Shown one piece after another: positions 36,415 through 51,109 of a DNA stretch of 64,000 nt (positions are counted from its first letter, which is position 1; each line of letters starts with the position of its first letter). This DNA is from Magicicada septendecula. Lineage: Eukaryota > Arthropoda > Insecta > Hemiptera > Cicadidae. The notes beneath the pieces were generated by a model. That model did no database searches. It saw nothing but the letters and a program-made list of their open reading frames with translations, and was not told the DNA's origin. The stretch lies in the NCBI GenBank assembly GCA_034769895.1, contig CM068369.1:423857479-423921478 (forward strand), read 5' to 3'. A program made the position numbers and the translations under genes.

Positions 36415-37249
36415 GTGTTGTTTTATCGTACAATTATTTATATCAGGATTCTTTTAGCAGTTATTTTATGGTAAGTCAGAGAAATAAGGGTTAAGTTTAT
36501 CAAGTATAACAGTACAAATATATCACCTTAAAAAATAAAAATACAGATATAATATTGAATATATAATGGTAAGTGAGTCGTTTTCAAACCAATCCGTAGT
36601 GGAGGCTGTGTTGAGTTGTATTGTGGGTAATCAATGATGGCTGCCTCTCGTGTATATTTGGAAGCTGGTCTCACCTCGCTGATTCAAAGTTTAAATAAAG
36701 ATGCTTTTCTTATGAATTTTCGTCCTGGTGGCTGCAATTCTTCCTTCTTGTGTTGGTGGAGTGTCTCTGGTTCAGTTTTGGTGTTGTATTCGGAAAAATA
36801 GTGTCGTATTAAGTCAAGTTCACTTTTGTCGGTTAGGCGTATGTTTGCACTTTTATGGTTAAGCGTTATTACTGTTTTAAATGGTTTTATATGTTGTATT
36901 CACTGGTGTTCTGTCCTGTATAGTGTTAGTTGAATATTTGTAGGTGTTTATTTCACTCGGTCTCCGTTTAAAATGTTTTTTATCGAAACTCTCGTTCGTC
37001 ACTTTTAGGCTTCGAAAACATTCGCCATTACGGTTGTAGCAAATAGGTTAAGGTTTTTAAGCACACGTATCAAGTGTATCATTCAACGTTCAATAATCAA
37101 CTAATTTACTTCCTCCTTCCTTGGCCAGAGTCTTAGCCAAGACAATATTATTCAAAGCATTGTTCGAAATTTCTATTGCATCCTGTGGATGTGATAATTT
37201 ACATTATATAACTGATTATATTTTTGTTATTCTTTAAATTTATTAGCTA

Positions 37250-37257
37250 GTAACTAC
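37250..37257 (+). repeat. 8-bp target duplication of the hAT element, left
   Basis: GTAACTAC, repeated at 41704-41711. Confidence 0.95.
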
Positions 37258-40200
37258 CAGTGGCGGCTTCAGGGGGGGGCCATGGGGGCCATGGCCCCCC
37301 CCCCCCCGAGAACCTGAGACACTTTTCCTAACTCATTATTTAGACGATCCAAATGGGTAAAAATATTAGTGGATATGACAAAAGTTATTACGGTTGAAAC
37401 TATATGGCAGCGTGGCCTTATTAAAGGTGGCCTTCACTGTGGTCTCTACCCTATTTCATAATTTATAAAGCACATTTTTGTTCTATGAAGCCAGAAGAGT
37501 GAGCGTGAGGAGTACTGTACTTAGTTTTGCCTGATCTGGTGCCGTAAACGAGCCGGTTTGCGACGCCATAAATACCGTTCTAGACACCTACAAAACTTCG
37601 CCACTCGAACAGCCTTAGAGGTTATTTACTGAGGGACATGCTTATTATCCATAAGGATAGATTGTATGTATAAAGGCGGAAATAACAAAAAATTACTTAT
37701 ATATAAAATAATTACTTATAATTATAAAAATCTTAAATAACTTAAATTAACTTAAATAAATTAAATTAACAAGTTCAATTTTTATACAACAAACTTTAAT
37801 TAAAGAAACACCTAAAAAGTAAGGTTAACTTTTTGCTATTGTCGTACCTATGGCCAGAACTGAATAATTGGTCTATTCGATAACACAGTTATGGCCACCA
37901 TTTTTTACAAAAATATAAAGGAATAGTACATGCAGAATTATTATTAACTTGAAGTTTATTTTATGTTGAACACGCTGAAAATCTTTTTACTATCATAGCA
38001 CTGCTTATTTCAATAAATTTCACAAATTACTTACCAGGTTTCCTTAGTATCCAAAATAAGAAAATGCAGGTTTCAGAGCTGTTTGTTACTAAAAAAATTT
38101 TATTTCTTTGAAAATAAGAATATCTGTTACAAAAGTTCTGCGAAATACGAGCAAATAGATAACAGAACATACTTATGAAACTTTCGAGTTTCTAACACTA
38201 TTCGATATTTTTTTAATTAACGAAATACTCCCAGGTGGCATTCACTGTGGTCTCTACCCTACCGACATTCGGATTTACGAAAGTGTACTGTAGTTAAGCC
38301 GCCTACACTGTGCGTTCACAGTTCCACACACTGTCAGTCTTATTTCCATTAATCAATCCGTCTTATTTTTTATTGCTATCATTTCATTTTAAAATTTTTT
38401 ATTTGTTTTTTTTTTAATTAGGAAGGATACAATTAGGTATAAATAAGGATTATGGTAGGTGGCATTTTTATATTTTCAGAATATATCTACAGGAGTTAAG
38501 AAACGGAGATGCACAAGACCAATTGACTCCTTCTTTGGAAAGTTGTCAAAGCAATCAACTCAGACTGGTGTGGTTGGTGCTCCACCGATGCCTAGTACGT
38601 CTTCAGCTATGGACGTCTTCAGCAATAGTGAAAACTATTTGACTACCAAAAGTGTCTCGCCAGTTGGAACTGAAGGTGGTAGTAGCCATCCTGTTCTGAA
38701 AGGAGTAGCTCATACCAAAATCAAAGATATTACTTCTAACCTAGCAGGCGAATTAGTAACTCACGATTACGACATAGGACTCTACGTTGGAAAATCTGTG
38801 GATACGTTTACGAAATTTGGTCTTTTACAACACCATTGGGAGCCCCCCAAAGACTACAGTTTTCCTTTTTCAGTCCACAATAAAAATGGGAAATTTGTCA
38901 AGCGTTTTTTAGGGAGAAATCATTTAGAAAGCAAACATTGGCTTGTGTTTTCTGATATACAGAAGGGTCTCTACTGTAAATACTGCGTACTTTTTGCGCA
39001 TGAGTATTGTGGCCATAATAAAGGAGTGCACTTGCAATCTCTTGTGACTAAGACTGTGACCTCATTTGCGAAATTACTTGGTAAAGATGGCTGCCTGGAG
39101 ACACACGAGAAAAATGCATACCACAGAGAGAGTGTGGAAGCTGGGAAAAACTTCATTAAAACTTATACATCTCCAGAAGAAGCTGTTGTTAATAAAGTGA
39201 TTACTCAGCGCTTACAGCAAGTTCAAGAAAACCATGAGCGGTTGCGTCCCATAATTGAAAGTATTATCTTTTTGGGACGACAAAATATCCCCCTTCGTGG
39301 ACATCGAGACGATGGTAACCTCCACCTCCAAGAAGATCCAAGTCCCGTAAATGAGGGAAACTTCAGAGAGCTCTTAAGGTTTCGTATTTCATCAGGTGAC
39401 CACATACTGAAAAAACACCTTGATAACTCATCTGCACGGGCAACATACATTGGGAAAAACACCCAAAATAGCCTGATTGAATGTTGTGGAAAGGAAATCA
39501 CACGTGTCATATTAAATAGAGTGCGACAGTCTGGCTGTTTTAGCATACTATTTGATGAAACCACAGACATATCCCACACTGAACAACTGTCTCTTACTTT
39601 GAGGTATGTTTATAATGGTTTTATTCGTGAAGACTTCATCACATTTATTGATGCATATGATGCCATCCAAGATAAGGAGGGAAATGAAAATGGCGTACAA
39701 CTTGAACGCAAACTAACAGGAGAGGTACTTGGAAAAATTGTTGTAAATATCGTCAAAGAGTTGCTCCTTGACGTCAACAACTGTGTAGGCATTGGGACAG
39801 ATAGTTGCAGTGTAATGTCATCTGAGCTTGTTGGCGCTGTCTGTGAAATACGTCGTGAAGCAACGCATGCATGCTGGTGTCCTTGCTTAAATCACGCATT
39901 GAATAACTCGCTGTCTAAATCAAACAACGTAGCAAGTGTCCGAAACTCGATCGGCATAATGAAATCAGTAACATCATTTTTCAATATGTCTGCAAAGAGA
40001 AATGGCGTTTTACGTAAGTTTTTGGAAAAGAGAAACGATGATTTAGGTATGTTTTTGGGGAAACAGCTACCGGGGCTTTGTGAAACCCGTTGGGTGGAGA
40101 GGCATGATACTGTGCTCAAGTTTCGTGAAGCTCTTCCTTATCTGATTGAAGCTCTGGAATCGATTTCTGGCTGGACGGATTTGACTACTTCCTCCAACGC

Positions 40201-41703
40201 AACTGCACTGATCACCTCCCTGTGTGATGTACAGTTCATTTCGGCAATGATTTCTTTGATCGATGTATTGAAACATACACTTCCACTGAGCAGAAGGCTC
40301 CAGACTCCGTCCCTTGATTTAAGAAAAGTGTCTGACGCTATTCAGGATACACTTTCTGTACTGAAAAAGAAAAGGCAAAAGTGTGACGAGACATTTTCTG
40401 AGGTGTTTTGTGAAGTCAAGGAATTGTGCTCTCAACTCGGAGTTGAAATAAAACTTCCTCGCGTAACAGCACGTAAACAACATAGACCAAATTACACATC
40501 AAACACGCCAGAAGAACATTACAAGAAATCTACATACATTCCCCTACTTGACAATGTGATTGCAGATCTCATTTCAAGATTTCCCAAAAGGATCATTGGA
40601 TTGTTTTGGACTTCGTGTATTGATTCCAACTGTTGTTGTTAAGGACAATCCCAAGGACGGTGCCAGTGATGTACACAAAGACCTGGACGAAGAAAATATG
40701 CAGCTCCAAAACTTGATCGACAAATTCGCACCCATACTTGGGCTAAGGGAAAGCGATGGGTATCTGGTAAATAGTGAATTCGAACTTTGGCGGGAAAAAT
40801 GGGAAAGGGAAAACAGATATAAGGGTAAACTTCCAGCAACCGCTATTGAAGCGATGGATGCTTGTGATAAGGACATGTTTCCATCGATTTACTCCTTGTT
40901 AAAAATCCTGGCAACTCTTCCCGTTAGCGTGGCGTCTGCTGAGAGAACTTTCTCCACCTTGCGTCGTTTGAAGACGTGGCAGAGAGCAAGGATGGGTGAA
41001 GAAAGATTGTCCGGACTATGCTTGTTACACACTCACAGAGACATTGAAATTGACGTAGACTCAGTGATTGAACGATTTGCAAACAGTGGAAATAGGAGAA
41101 TAGATTTTGTTGTTTAGGTTTAAGCTTTTAACAAACTTTTATTAATGTGTTACTATGTATTGTTATTCTCGTGTTTGAAATAAATAAATAGTATTATAAA
41201 CATGTATTTCAAGTTTAATTAATATCCAAGCTTTGGGTTTGACCGTTTATTAGCTTATTTAATTTTGAGGGTTTTAAGGGTAAACTGCCCTTAAAATTAA
41301 AATATGTTTTAAATGAAAAAAACGCCTGGACGAATTACAAACTGATCCAGACTTTTTTACTGATTATGGCACATCCTATGTATTTATAGGAGAAAGAATT
41401 AGGCGAAGTTGTATATAAAAAGTACCAAATTTGCTTATACATATGTTTCATTACATAACAAAATGACGATATATTTCACTGAATTAATAATTTAAAAACA
41501 CCATCGAATCAGGAAATATTTTCAAAAAGTAACTCATTTAAATCATATTTGCAGGAGTTAAATGACCTTAAAATGCCACTTCTAAAGTCTAAGTTTGCAA
41601 AAATTTTGAGGGAGCGCCCCCGCCCCTCCACTGCTGGGGGTATTCCATACCCCCAGGCTTCCGCGTATGGCCCCCCCGAAAAGATGGTCTGAAGCCGCCA
41701 CTG
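37258..41703 (+). mobile_element. hAT superfamily DNA transposon, near full length (4.4 kb)
   Basis: The termini are perfect 15-bp inverted repeats, CAGTGGCGGCTTCAG, each followed within ~15 bp by a G-run and GGCCAT. The 8-bp duplication is exact. A direct repeat containing TTCACTGTGGTCTCTACCCTA occurs at 37426-37453 and 38234-38262. It carries one transposase gene with a single visible frameshift. It inserted into repeat X copy B. Confidence 0.95.
38459..41117 (+). pseudogene. hAT transposase (ZMYM1-like / DUF4371), one frameshift
   Basis: The N-terminal basic stretch ends in TRPIDSFF. A TTF-type zinc finger follows (KHWLVFSDIQKGLYCKYC, then H-x-H spacing before YHRESVE), then the DUF4371/RNase-H-like core with LFDETTDI and IGTDSCSVM acidic motifs, and finally a hAT dimerisation domain (SAERTFSTLRRLK). 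A single-base frameshift near 40570-40600 shifts the reading frame; the two frames overlap at 40560-40642. The start is uncertain: no upstream in-frame ATG is obvious at 38459, which begins with GTG, and a CAG acceptor lies just after it. Apart from the shift the length (~880 residues) suits an intact transposase. Confidence 0.88.
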
Positions 41704-41711
41704 GTAACTAC
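41704..41711 (+). repeat. 8-bp target duplication of the hAT element, right
   Basis: GTAACTAC. Confidence 0.95.
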
Positions 41712-42949
41712 TTAATCTTCTTCTTCAGTTCATTCTGCATAATTTGATACCAAATAATGTAGTTTTATTAAGTTTTTAATCAAAAATGGTATTTTTTGTT
41801 GCTTCATTTTGTAATGTAATTTTTAAATCCAACTTCCTGTCTTTGTCTTTCAAATGAAGCCATATTATAAGTTATATTATTGATTATATTAAATTTCAGA
41901 TTGTAATAAAAGGTTTATCTTCCCTTAATTTCTTGCCATTAGATTAATTGGTTATGTTTTAAAATATTATTCAGTAATATATGACTACCCTCTCTAAATT
42001 TTGAGTTTTTACATTTTCATTTTTAACAATAATTCTGGCCATAATTTTACAAAATCTTCCATACTTATATTTCTAATTACATGACTTTATTACTGATTTA
42101 CCTTATGTAAATTCCTTCAGTTTAAATGTATTTATATACTTATTTAATCACATTTGATGCTGTTTTTAGTTTTTTACATTTGGCCTAGATTTCTAATAGT
42201 TTTTTCATACAAAGTTTTTTAAAATAATACATATTGACTTATACCCTCTCTGACTTTCATTGCTATTGTGACATAGATTGACATTTTCTTATTTTAACAA
42301 GTTAACAATTAGTATATGGTTCATACTATTAACAAATAACATATAACTCAAATTAACATTTTCTTATTGTAAACAAAAATAACAATTAGTATATGGTTCA
42401 TACCATTAAATAACATATAAATAATAACATATTTAATAACATATGCATCAAATTAATATTTGTCTTCTCAACTCAGACATTGTATACTTATTGATTGATA
42501 AAATACACAAGAAGTATTATAAATAAGGAATGTTAGATTCTGACATTTAAACTTAATTGTTTCTAACACCTTATTCTATACAAACAAACTTAATTATTAT
42601 AATCTTATTCTATATTTCTTAAACTAGGTTTGAATATCAGTTTTTATCTGTTTTTTGGGTTTTTTGGGGTAATGATACCTTGTCACTTCACTGTTATTAT
42701 GGCCTGCTCTGTTTTATTTTATTCATTCTAAGGAATGTTAGTTTAAAAAGAGTGGTAGTTATCTATTAAAAACACATGTATTATAGGTCATGATAATACT
42801 CTACTTACATTATTCATGTACACAAATTAAATCACTTTAAAGTTGTAGTATTTCATCATCTACTTAGTTTGTGAACACTGTAACATGACATAAGGTAGCA
42901 AGAATTCAATGGTATTTAATTATAAAATAAACAGCTGAAAATAAGAGTA

Positions 42950-45790
42950 AAAGGCAAAAAACTTATGAACTTAAAGATCAATAACCCAATAACCCAATAA
43001 ATGACAAATGACTATTAACCCGACAGACTTGACACAATAGATCGGATAGGAACCAAAAGAAAACCAAGAGACAGTGAAGAAGAAGTTTAAGTATAATCAA
43101 GTCATTCCAAAAAAGTGAACAGAATATTGTAAATTTAGTAATGAATTGATGTCTGTAGCATATGAGATGTAGCTAGGACAATAAGATTAATGAAGGGTAA
43201 CAGTATCACATGTATCTTATTATTTAAAGAATGTAATAGTATAATATAATGTAAGGGGGGTTAGAAGCTAACCATACCCCAAACCAATTGTAATAATAAT
43301 GGCCAAAGGCTATAAACAATACTTTGAGCCCAAAGCAAAAGCAATATTAGAATGATGACCAAAAGTGATCAGTGTGATTTGGAGGTAAATAGTTATAAAT
43401 GACCATAATCACACAGTGATGTAAAGTAATCAGACAACCATGAATAAGCGTGAATAAGCCCAAAAGTGTGTGTGTAAAACTAAATAAGTAGTGAAAGTGA
43501 TAGGTATAAAATAATGAAACAAAGTGAGCAGGGTAGTAATTATAGAAACTTTCTAATGAAAGAAAAGTGTAGTGAGAGTGTAGAACTAAATATTATGTAA
43601 GCCAACTATGTTAAACAGATAAACAATTTGTGATAAACTGTGCACTAGTAGGTAAGATTGAATTAATTGTAGTATTGTTAATTTAGGTAATAAGATATCA
43701 AGATTATATATTAAGATAAGAGTTAAGGTGTCAGAGTGTAGCAAATTAAGAAGGACTAACACTGTGTTTAAGTGAAGGGAACAGTAGATAGGACATAGTA
43801 TACAAGGAACAGTTTGTCAATAGTATTATAAGAGTTTCTTTAAGTAAGTATTAAGGATTTTATTTGTGTTCAGAAAATCATAGCATAGAGTAAATTGTAG
43901 GATAAGCAGATAACAGCAATTAAAAGTTATTTCAGGGTAGAACCTGAAAAGAAATGTTTAATAGTAAGAATTAGAGTTAGGGATACTGATGTTTATTGTT
44001 TGTTTTGTTTGTAAATTATATTAGAGTTACCAGAAATGTTAGTAAGAAATGTTAAATGGTAGTAGAATGGAATCTAGGCTCTAAGCCAAACTGTTGAACA
44101 TAAATTTATTAATTTGAGAACAAATAATAATCCAAGGGTAAGGCAGAACGTGCCAAATGATTAAACCATGTAAGTGGGTATTCATGGTACCAAAATATGT
44201 GGTTAACAACTAATTTTGAATAAATTATATGTAAGATATAAAATTGGGAAAATAGTAAAAATGTAATTAGCTATCCAAAGATAGGCATGAGGGGTATCAA
44301 AATGTTCATCATAAAAATTTAGGAAGAATGGTACTAATGTGATGACCATAGATATTAGAACAAAGTAGTAATCTTCAGTTGAAGATATTTTGGTAAAAAT
44401 AGACGAAAAAGACGATAAATCTTAACAATAACCTGAGTTAATAACCAATGAAAAATTAGCATAATTTCTTAAGTAACCATAGCAACAAGAAAAATAACGC
44501 CAAAAAACCGTTAGATTTTGAGTAAGTCATTATTAACCAACGCCAGAGGGTGGACCGAGTAGCTCTCGTATTAACATTAAATTATTATTCTTCAAACAAT
44601 TTCAAAACCATTTAAAACTAATAGAAGACAAGTACAACAGTACAGGGAATCCTGAAACGTAAATTTTATTTATAAAAAATTAATTTAACAAACCGTAGTG
44701 ATCCAAAGAAGACGAAGCGACACCGTAACGAAGAAAGACGACACGGACACTATATGAAGATCAGTAGAACCTCCTAAAAGAAGAAGATGACACCAACTGA
44801 AGAATTACGAGGCCTGAAGTAGCAAAGAAAACCAGCCGAGACGAGAGAAATAGACGACAGGAATTATCCATAGAAGAAGACGACTGCCCAGGAGTTATCT
44901 ATCGAAGAAGACGACACCAGGATCTTCAGCAACAAGTAACTGATGAGTATAAACATTATCCCTTAAAGCGTATTCACAAATTTTGGTCTGAATTAAAATA
45001 TAACTATTTCAAAATCACTGATCACTATTCCGAGTCAAAATAAATGCTGATTTAAATTCACTATTTAACTATAACAAATTAACGATTATTAAGAAAGTAA
45101 ATTATGATAAATAATTAACGAATCTTCTAATAACGAACTTCTGGCAAATGAACATAACCATAAATTGCTTCACAAATTTTCATTGGTGATTACTTAGTCA
45201 AATGTAAAGAGATATCGATTTATTTATGTAATTAGATGTAAGAATTATTATAACTTTGTGTGTGTTAGCCGTAAACATATATTTCTGTAGCCAAAAGGAC
45301 TTTACACCCCTGAGAAAAAACGATAATTTTTACTGTAAACTAGAGTAACTAATGACTGTATACAACTGAGCTGAGCGTACCAACTACGCAATTGTAATAG
45401 CCGGTGCCGAAAACGAATTTTAATGTATAATAAATCAAGTGAAATATTCTAAAGGATAAATAAATGTTCTCAATCTGCAATGCTGTATGTTTGATTCCGT
45501 TAATTTAGAATTACGACTAGTAATTATTGAAGTGAAGGCGTTAAAGCGAGACGCAAGCTGGGTAATACTGCAGAGAGCTGTACGCCAATCAGGTGGCGAG
45601 GCGGCAACGTTTGCTACGTTTGAATGCGGCAGAGCAGAATACGGTTTACCCGTACACGACTGAGAGCATACGTTTTGACACGTTTAACAACATTATAAAC
45701 TTTTATTAATTTTTTTTTTACAACAGCCACATAAACATTTTGTAACAACACCAATATTGAAATATAAGGTTTATTTTCTATAACACTAAC
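42950..45790. other. Unexplained segment within repeat X copy B
   Basis: It is absent from copy A. It includes a purine-rich patch with repeated GAAGAAGACGAC-type words (44740-44940), an AATAAA near 45430 and a GC-richer patch at 45540-45680. No protein or terminal repeat was identified. The boundaries are approximate. Confidence 0.4.
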
Positions 45791-46550
45791 ACTTGCACTG
45801 ATTCTCTATTTATTCCTTGATTTTAATTCTAAATAGTTATATAGTTTTGTTAGAATCAAGAAATCTATTTATAGATTATAATGAAGATTTGTTTTTGGTG
45901 TTATATTATTATCTCACATTGGTTCACTTTCAATTCTTACTCTATACACTTTTTGGTTTACATCTATGGTACATGTGGTCTTTACCTTTGATATTTTGTT
46001 ATACCTTGATTTATTATTATTACATTTATTTAGGGGTTTGGTTTTTTTTTGTAAGAGCATTCCTTCTTCTTGTGGATGCTGTCTTGTTCTTGTTTCTTCA
46101 TTGGTTCTTCTTCTTCTTCTGGTTTCTTATAAAATTGTTTCCTTCATCTGCTTGTGGATGTCATCAGGTTTTGTGTTTCTTCCTCACCTACTCTTCTTGT
46201 TTCTTACAACATATTTACTTTTCTTGTTGTGGGTTTAGTCATTTTCTGGGTTTCTTCCTTACCTACTCCTATCCTACCTGGGTATTACCTTTTTTCTCAT
46301 ATTTAGTTTTTAACTTGGTTTTGATGATTCATCACTCCTTGTAACATTTATTTTACATGAACTTTTATTTTAATCAATGATTGTATTCCACGGTGGTTTT
46401 TAATTAATTCTTTATTTTATTTTGCTTTCTCGGATTTAACAATGTTAGTATTTTATTTCTATGATCATTTTACCATTCATTTTTATGGGCTTATCTGTCA
46501 TGCTACAATATATGAGATCTAAAGTATAATGCCAGGACCAAAAAGCTAAG

Positions 46551-47269
<719 letters not shown>

Positions 47270-47954
47270 GGATTCCACTTTATCAAGACACATCAGGACC
47301 ATATCAAGTTGGCCCAATTATGTGGCTGCGCCTATTAACAGAAATTTCTAAAAGTAAGCAAGAATACTTACTACTGAAAAACCCAATATAACTATTCTTA
47401 ATTACAGTAAACACACAATTATAAAATTTGTTATTAACAAAGTATGTGTAAGAAAATACGATCATAAATATAATAAATAACATAATGAAATAATGTAGTA
47501 TGCCTCCTTTCTTTTTAAATTAAGTCACACACTAGTTATTTTTTTTTTTTTTTAATTGTCCTGTTTACATTGTCATTTTGTTTTTAATGACTGCAGTCCT
47601 ACAAAGTTTTAACAAATTTCCAGTTCTTGTAAAGAGCTGTTTTCATTGCTTCTTGCATAAAATATTTTTTATACACTGAATTTCTGGTTCAACTTTATCA
47701 TTTTTGTCCACTCCATTTAGGCCTACTGCAATAATTTCTAATATGGTATCATCTCAGCATTCTTTGTTTTTGTTAAAACATTTCATAACTTCATCACTCT
47801 GCATATATTCTTTTTGCCAACTGTCTGCCACGGTCTGTGTTGCTGAAGTAAGGTGATTCTCGCACTAACTTCTGTAGCTGTGGACGACGAAGTTAAACCG
47901 TTTTCTTCTATTTTCGAGCAGAATGTGATTCACTAACTTACCCCTGTAAATTGA

Positions 47955-48869
47955 TTAGAAATTTTTTATTATACCCATGTCAATTGGTTGAACCAGTCTT
48001 ATGGTGTTAGGTGGTAAAACCTCAGCAGTAGTGTTTTTAAACAATCCACTCACTGATGCACATCAAAGGTGTCTGTAATTGGAAGAATTTTCCTTGATTT
48101 TTTAACTCCATGTCCCAATTTACAAGCAATTTCTAAAAAAATTAGGCTTGTCATCCAAGAATTTTTGTTAAAATATTGACGAACCAGTAAACTGCCCATT
48201 CTCAGCCATTTGAAATTACGAGGTTTAGCTGACTCATTTATCTTAGTAACTTCCATTTATCACTATAGGACGTTTCATACAAAAGAGCATAGTGGCATGG
48301 TCCATTGATATTTTTTATAAATCTCATAATTTTAAATGCTTATACATGGAGAACCATCTAGTGTCGCTCAATAAAACAATCTGGGTTTGTCAGCATTATA
48401 CATATCATCTGCCGAAAATTTATGGAGGAGTTTGGGTGGTGTATTAATCTTCCAGTTTTCAGCATTTTCAATGTCAGTGCTAGCTTTTCCATGCGGGTTT
48501 TATTAATTGAATTTTCTCTATATATTTCCAGTGAGATAACCATTTGTGACTTTAAAACAATTACGGTTTCATTTCTTGGCAAATTTATCTGCTTTTTTTT
48601 AACATTGGACAACTAAAAGACAAACTTTGATCAGTTGGAGCAGGGAACCATTCATTTATAGCATCTTCAAAAAGCAGATCCTTTCCATCACATTCCATTT
48701 ATGGAAAGCCTCTTCAAGCCCATCTCTTAAGACAGATTCTGGTCATAATTTTTCTTCCTGTAGCAAGACATGAGTAATCGTAGTTTTTGGTATTCCAGTT
48801 TGTGGGACGAGTTTTTGTTGATCGATGGGTAAATTTATCAAGTAATTTACTTCTTTCAGCCAAAGTCAT
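47955..48869 (-). pseudogene. Tigger/pogo (CENP-B-like) transposase remnant
   Basis: Minus-strand fragments in order: MTLAERSKLL at the start (48869), LLFEDAINEWF of the CENP-B DNA-binding region, NKNSWMTSLIF, RKILPITDTF of the DDE core (usually a D-N-x-P-A-H motif, here degraded), and LPPNTIRLVQPIDMG just before a stop at 47957-47955. The motif order fits Tigger-type DDE transposases of the Tc1/mariner superfamily. Several stops and shifts make it inactive. The sequence just after the CA microsatellite (47268 on) resembles a Tigger terminus, so the element may span from there to beyond 48900. Confidence 0.8.
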
Positions 48870-50950
48870 GATTTCGCATCATATTTGTAGTTTAAAATGA
48901 AAAGGAAACTGTAATCTGTAAAAATTTAAAAAGTACCTCAGGAATTTTAGAAAAAAAATTTTAATTGATATTGGATAAGTTCACACAGTGAAACAAACAC
49001 TAACACTCCAATACGAATAACATGACATCTGGAAACAAATTGAGACAGCATGTGTTTACCCGAAAAGACAAGCTGTACAGTAATGTGCTAATGTCAATGA
49101 CCTGAGATGAAAACAGTATGTAGTCAAAGGGAGCGATGCAAAGATATGGCAGTATTAGATATAATAATCTTGTAGTGATTGATATAGTTGTTTATGATAT
49201 GTATTGTACACAGGGGTCCATTCCATTAGTGTAAATTATGTAATTAAAAAAATAAAAGTGGCTTTTTTTGTTTTTGTTTAAGAAGAGGAAAACTGAGCCT
49301 TCACTGGACCAAATAATGTGTAACTGGACTTTCTACGTGTAACCTTGTTTTGTTTTTGTATTTTGAATATTGCCCCAATAAAGCAGCTGGACATTATAAC
49401 TGGTGGCCTCATTACCAGAACCACTGTATTGCTATGTTCATTGAGTGAAAGACTCTTGAAAATTCAAGACTGTTGTTCTACACATTTCTCGATTAGCCCT
49501 GTGTGTGCAGCTGGCATCATTGAAGGTTGTTCCAGATACAGCGTCTGTGTGAAAGTTGTCCACTGACTTAGTTTTACTCTTCGAGGACCTGTAACTATGC
49601 AAATTGTCTCAGCCAGCTGGAGAATGGAAAATTACTCTGGAACTTCTGTGGGGTATGTATGAACATTAATGAATGACTTAGAAGTCAGTTACAGCTAGCA
49701 ATTTATTCAGTATGGATCAAGTGATTGTTGCGGATTAATGGAAAGTTATTGTTGTGTTAGTTAGTGCAAAACTGTAATACAGGGAAATTAATTTTTTAGA
49801 CAAAATTGACTTGAATTACTAAATACAAGTGCCTCATTAATTTTTAATTGATGTTTATGACTAATTAAAGTTATAATCAGTGACTTCATAAGTGTCAATT
49901 ATTCTGTTTCCACTGAACAATATGATGATTGACGAGACTGTAGTAACAATATTATAGTTAGTTTATCTATTACACCCTATGTAATAATACAGAATTTCTA
50001 ATGTGTCTTAAAACAAATTTAAATCTGATAAAATGTTACTAATGGAAGCTTCACATGTACCCAACAGTACATCTTATAAAAATCAAATAATTAGCAAACA
50101 CTGATTTTCATTTAGACTCTTATAGGATTACTTCACCAAAATACTATTGATAACGGGGCCTTTGTTGCTGTGCCAGTTTGCCACATGAGGTGTCATTGGA
50201 TTAGATCAGTACCAATAGCCTTGTAGATGGCTAAGAAGATCCAACTCAATATAATATAAATGGGAAAAGAAAAAGAAAAAGAAGACAAGACTATTGTTAG
50301 GCACTTTAAAATTTGTATATGATATTACTGTTGTTTACAAATGTTGAGCATTTCAGAAAGTGTAACATTTTATTTTTACATTTATAGATTAAAAATTGAA
50401 GAAATCAGAAGAACAAAAGTAGATTATGATATCAATAAAATAATCCTAATGATATAAGTGACAGAGTATGAAAAAGTACAGAGCAAAATCAATATATGGT
50501 AATGGCATCTATCATAAAAGTCATTACAATAAACCTATTATTACAATTACTTTTGTTTCATTATTTTCCTATGTGTGTTGATACTACATCATTTTCTAAA
50601 ATAAACTAAAGACTCAATTCCATCCTGTAACTTATGTGCAAACATTAAGACAGGAGACAGACATGAGGCAGCAAGTGCAAGATTAGGGGGCACATGAGCA
50701 CCTAATGGCAGCCCTGTGTATATTTATTAGAACAGTATAACAATGATCTGGTACACACTTTCAACTGTACAAGATTAACAGCATTTTCTTGTATGTTATG
50801 TCTTTTTCTCCACTAAAGGTATTAGGCAGCAGCAGTGCCTGTTACAGTATCCATCTTTTACCTAAAAATGCTTCCCCTTCCCACATATTTGTGTAGGCAT
50901 TTAATGAGATACAACACTATGAAAATTATACACTTCAATAAAAACTGTAC
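48870..50950. other. Intronic sequence between Tigger remnant and exon 2
   Basis: No coding or repeat signature that I can support. Confidence 0.5.
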
Positions 50951-51109
50951 CTTATTCATTATATCATTGAAGTATTTAATTAGGTTTACTGTCAGTCCCT
51001 TGGAATCAGTGTGAGGTGTTACTGTAAACTTTGCATCCACTTCCCAAATGTCTAGCTCTGCCAGTGTTTGTCTGATGACGATTTCTCCTGCTGCACGGCT
51101 GTTTAATTC
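50951..51109 (-). CDS. DYNC2H1: Dynein-2 heavy chain, exon 2 of 3 seen here
   Basis: 159-bp exon, 53 codons, phase 0 at both ends. Acceptor CAG lies at 51112-51110 and donor GTACAG starts at 50950. The peptide runs from ELNSRAAGEI to NDIMNK, with LAELDIWEVDAKF in the middle, a strong match to the dynein-2 linker. It joins directly to exon 3 (VGDNQ) and follows exon 1 (DALQ). The intron to exon 3 is 15.3 kb and full of transposons; the intron from exon 1 is 1.05 kb. Confidence 0.9.

Larger units (their letters stand above)
36580..46550 (+). repeat. Repeat X, copy B, with insertions
   Basis: Segments 36580-37249, 41712 to ~42950 and ~45790-46550 align in order with the reverse complement of copy A at 4460-7340. 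The hAT element at 37258-41703 and a further unexplained segment of ~2.8 kb account for the extra length. A hydrophobic frame of 175 codons (45817-46344) spans the degenerate 78-bp minisatellite and is unlikely to be a gene. Confidence 0.55.

Noticed and set aside
45817..46344. Hydrophobic 175-codon frame
   Set aside because: It arises from T-rich sequence and a degenerate minisatellite; there is no codon bias or recognised domain, and the copy A equivalent is broken.
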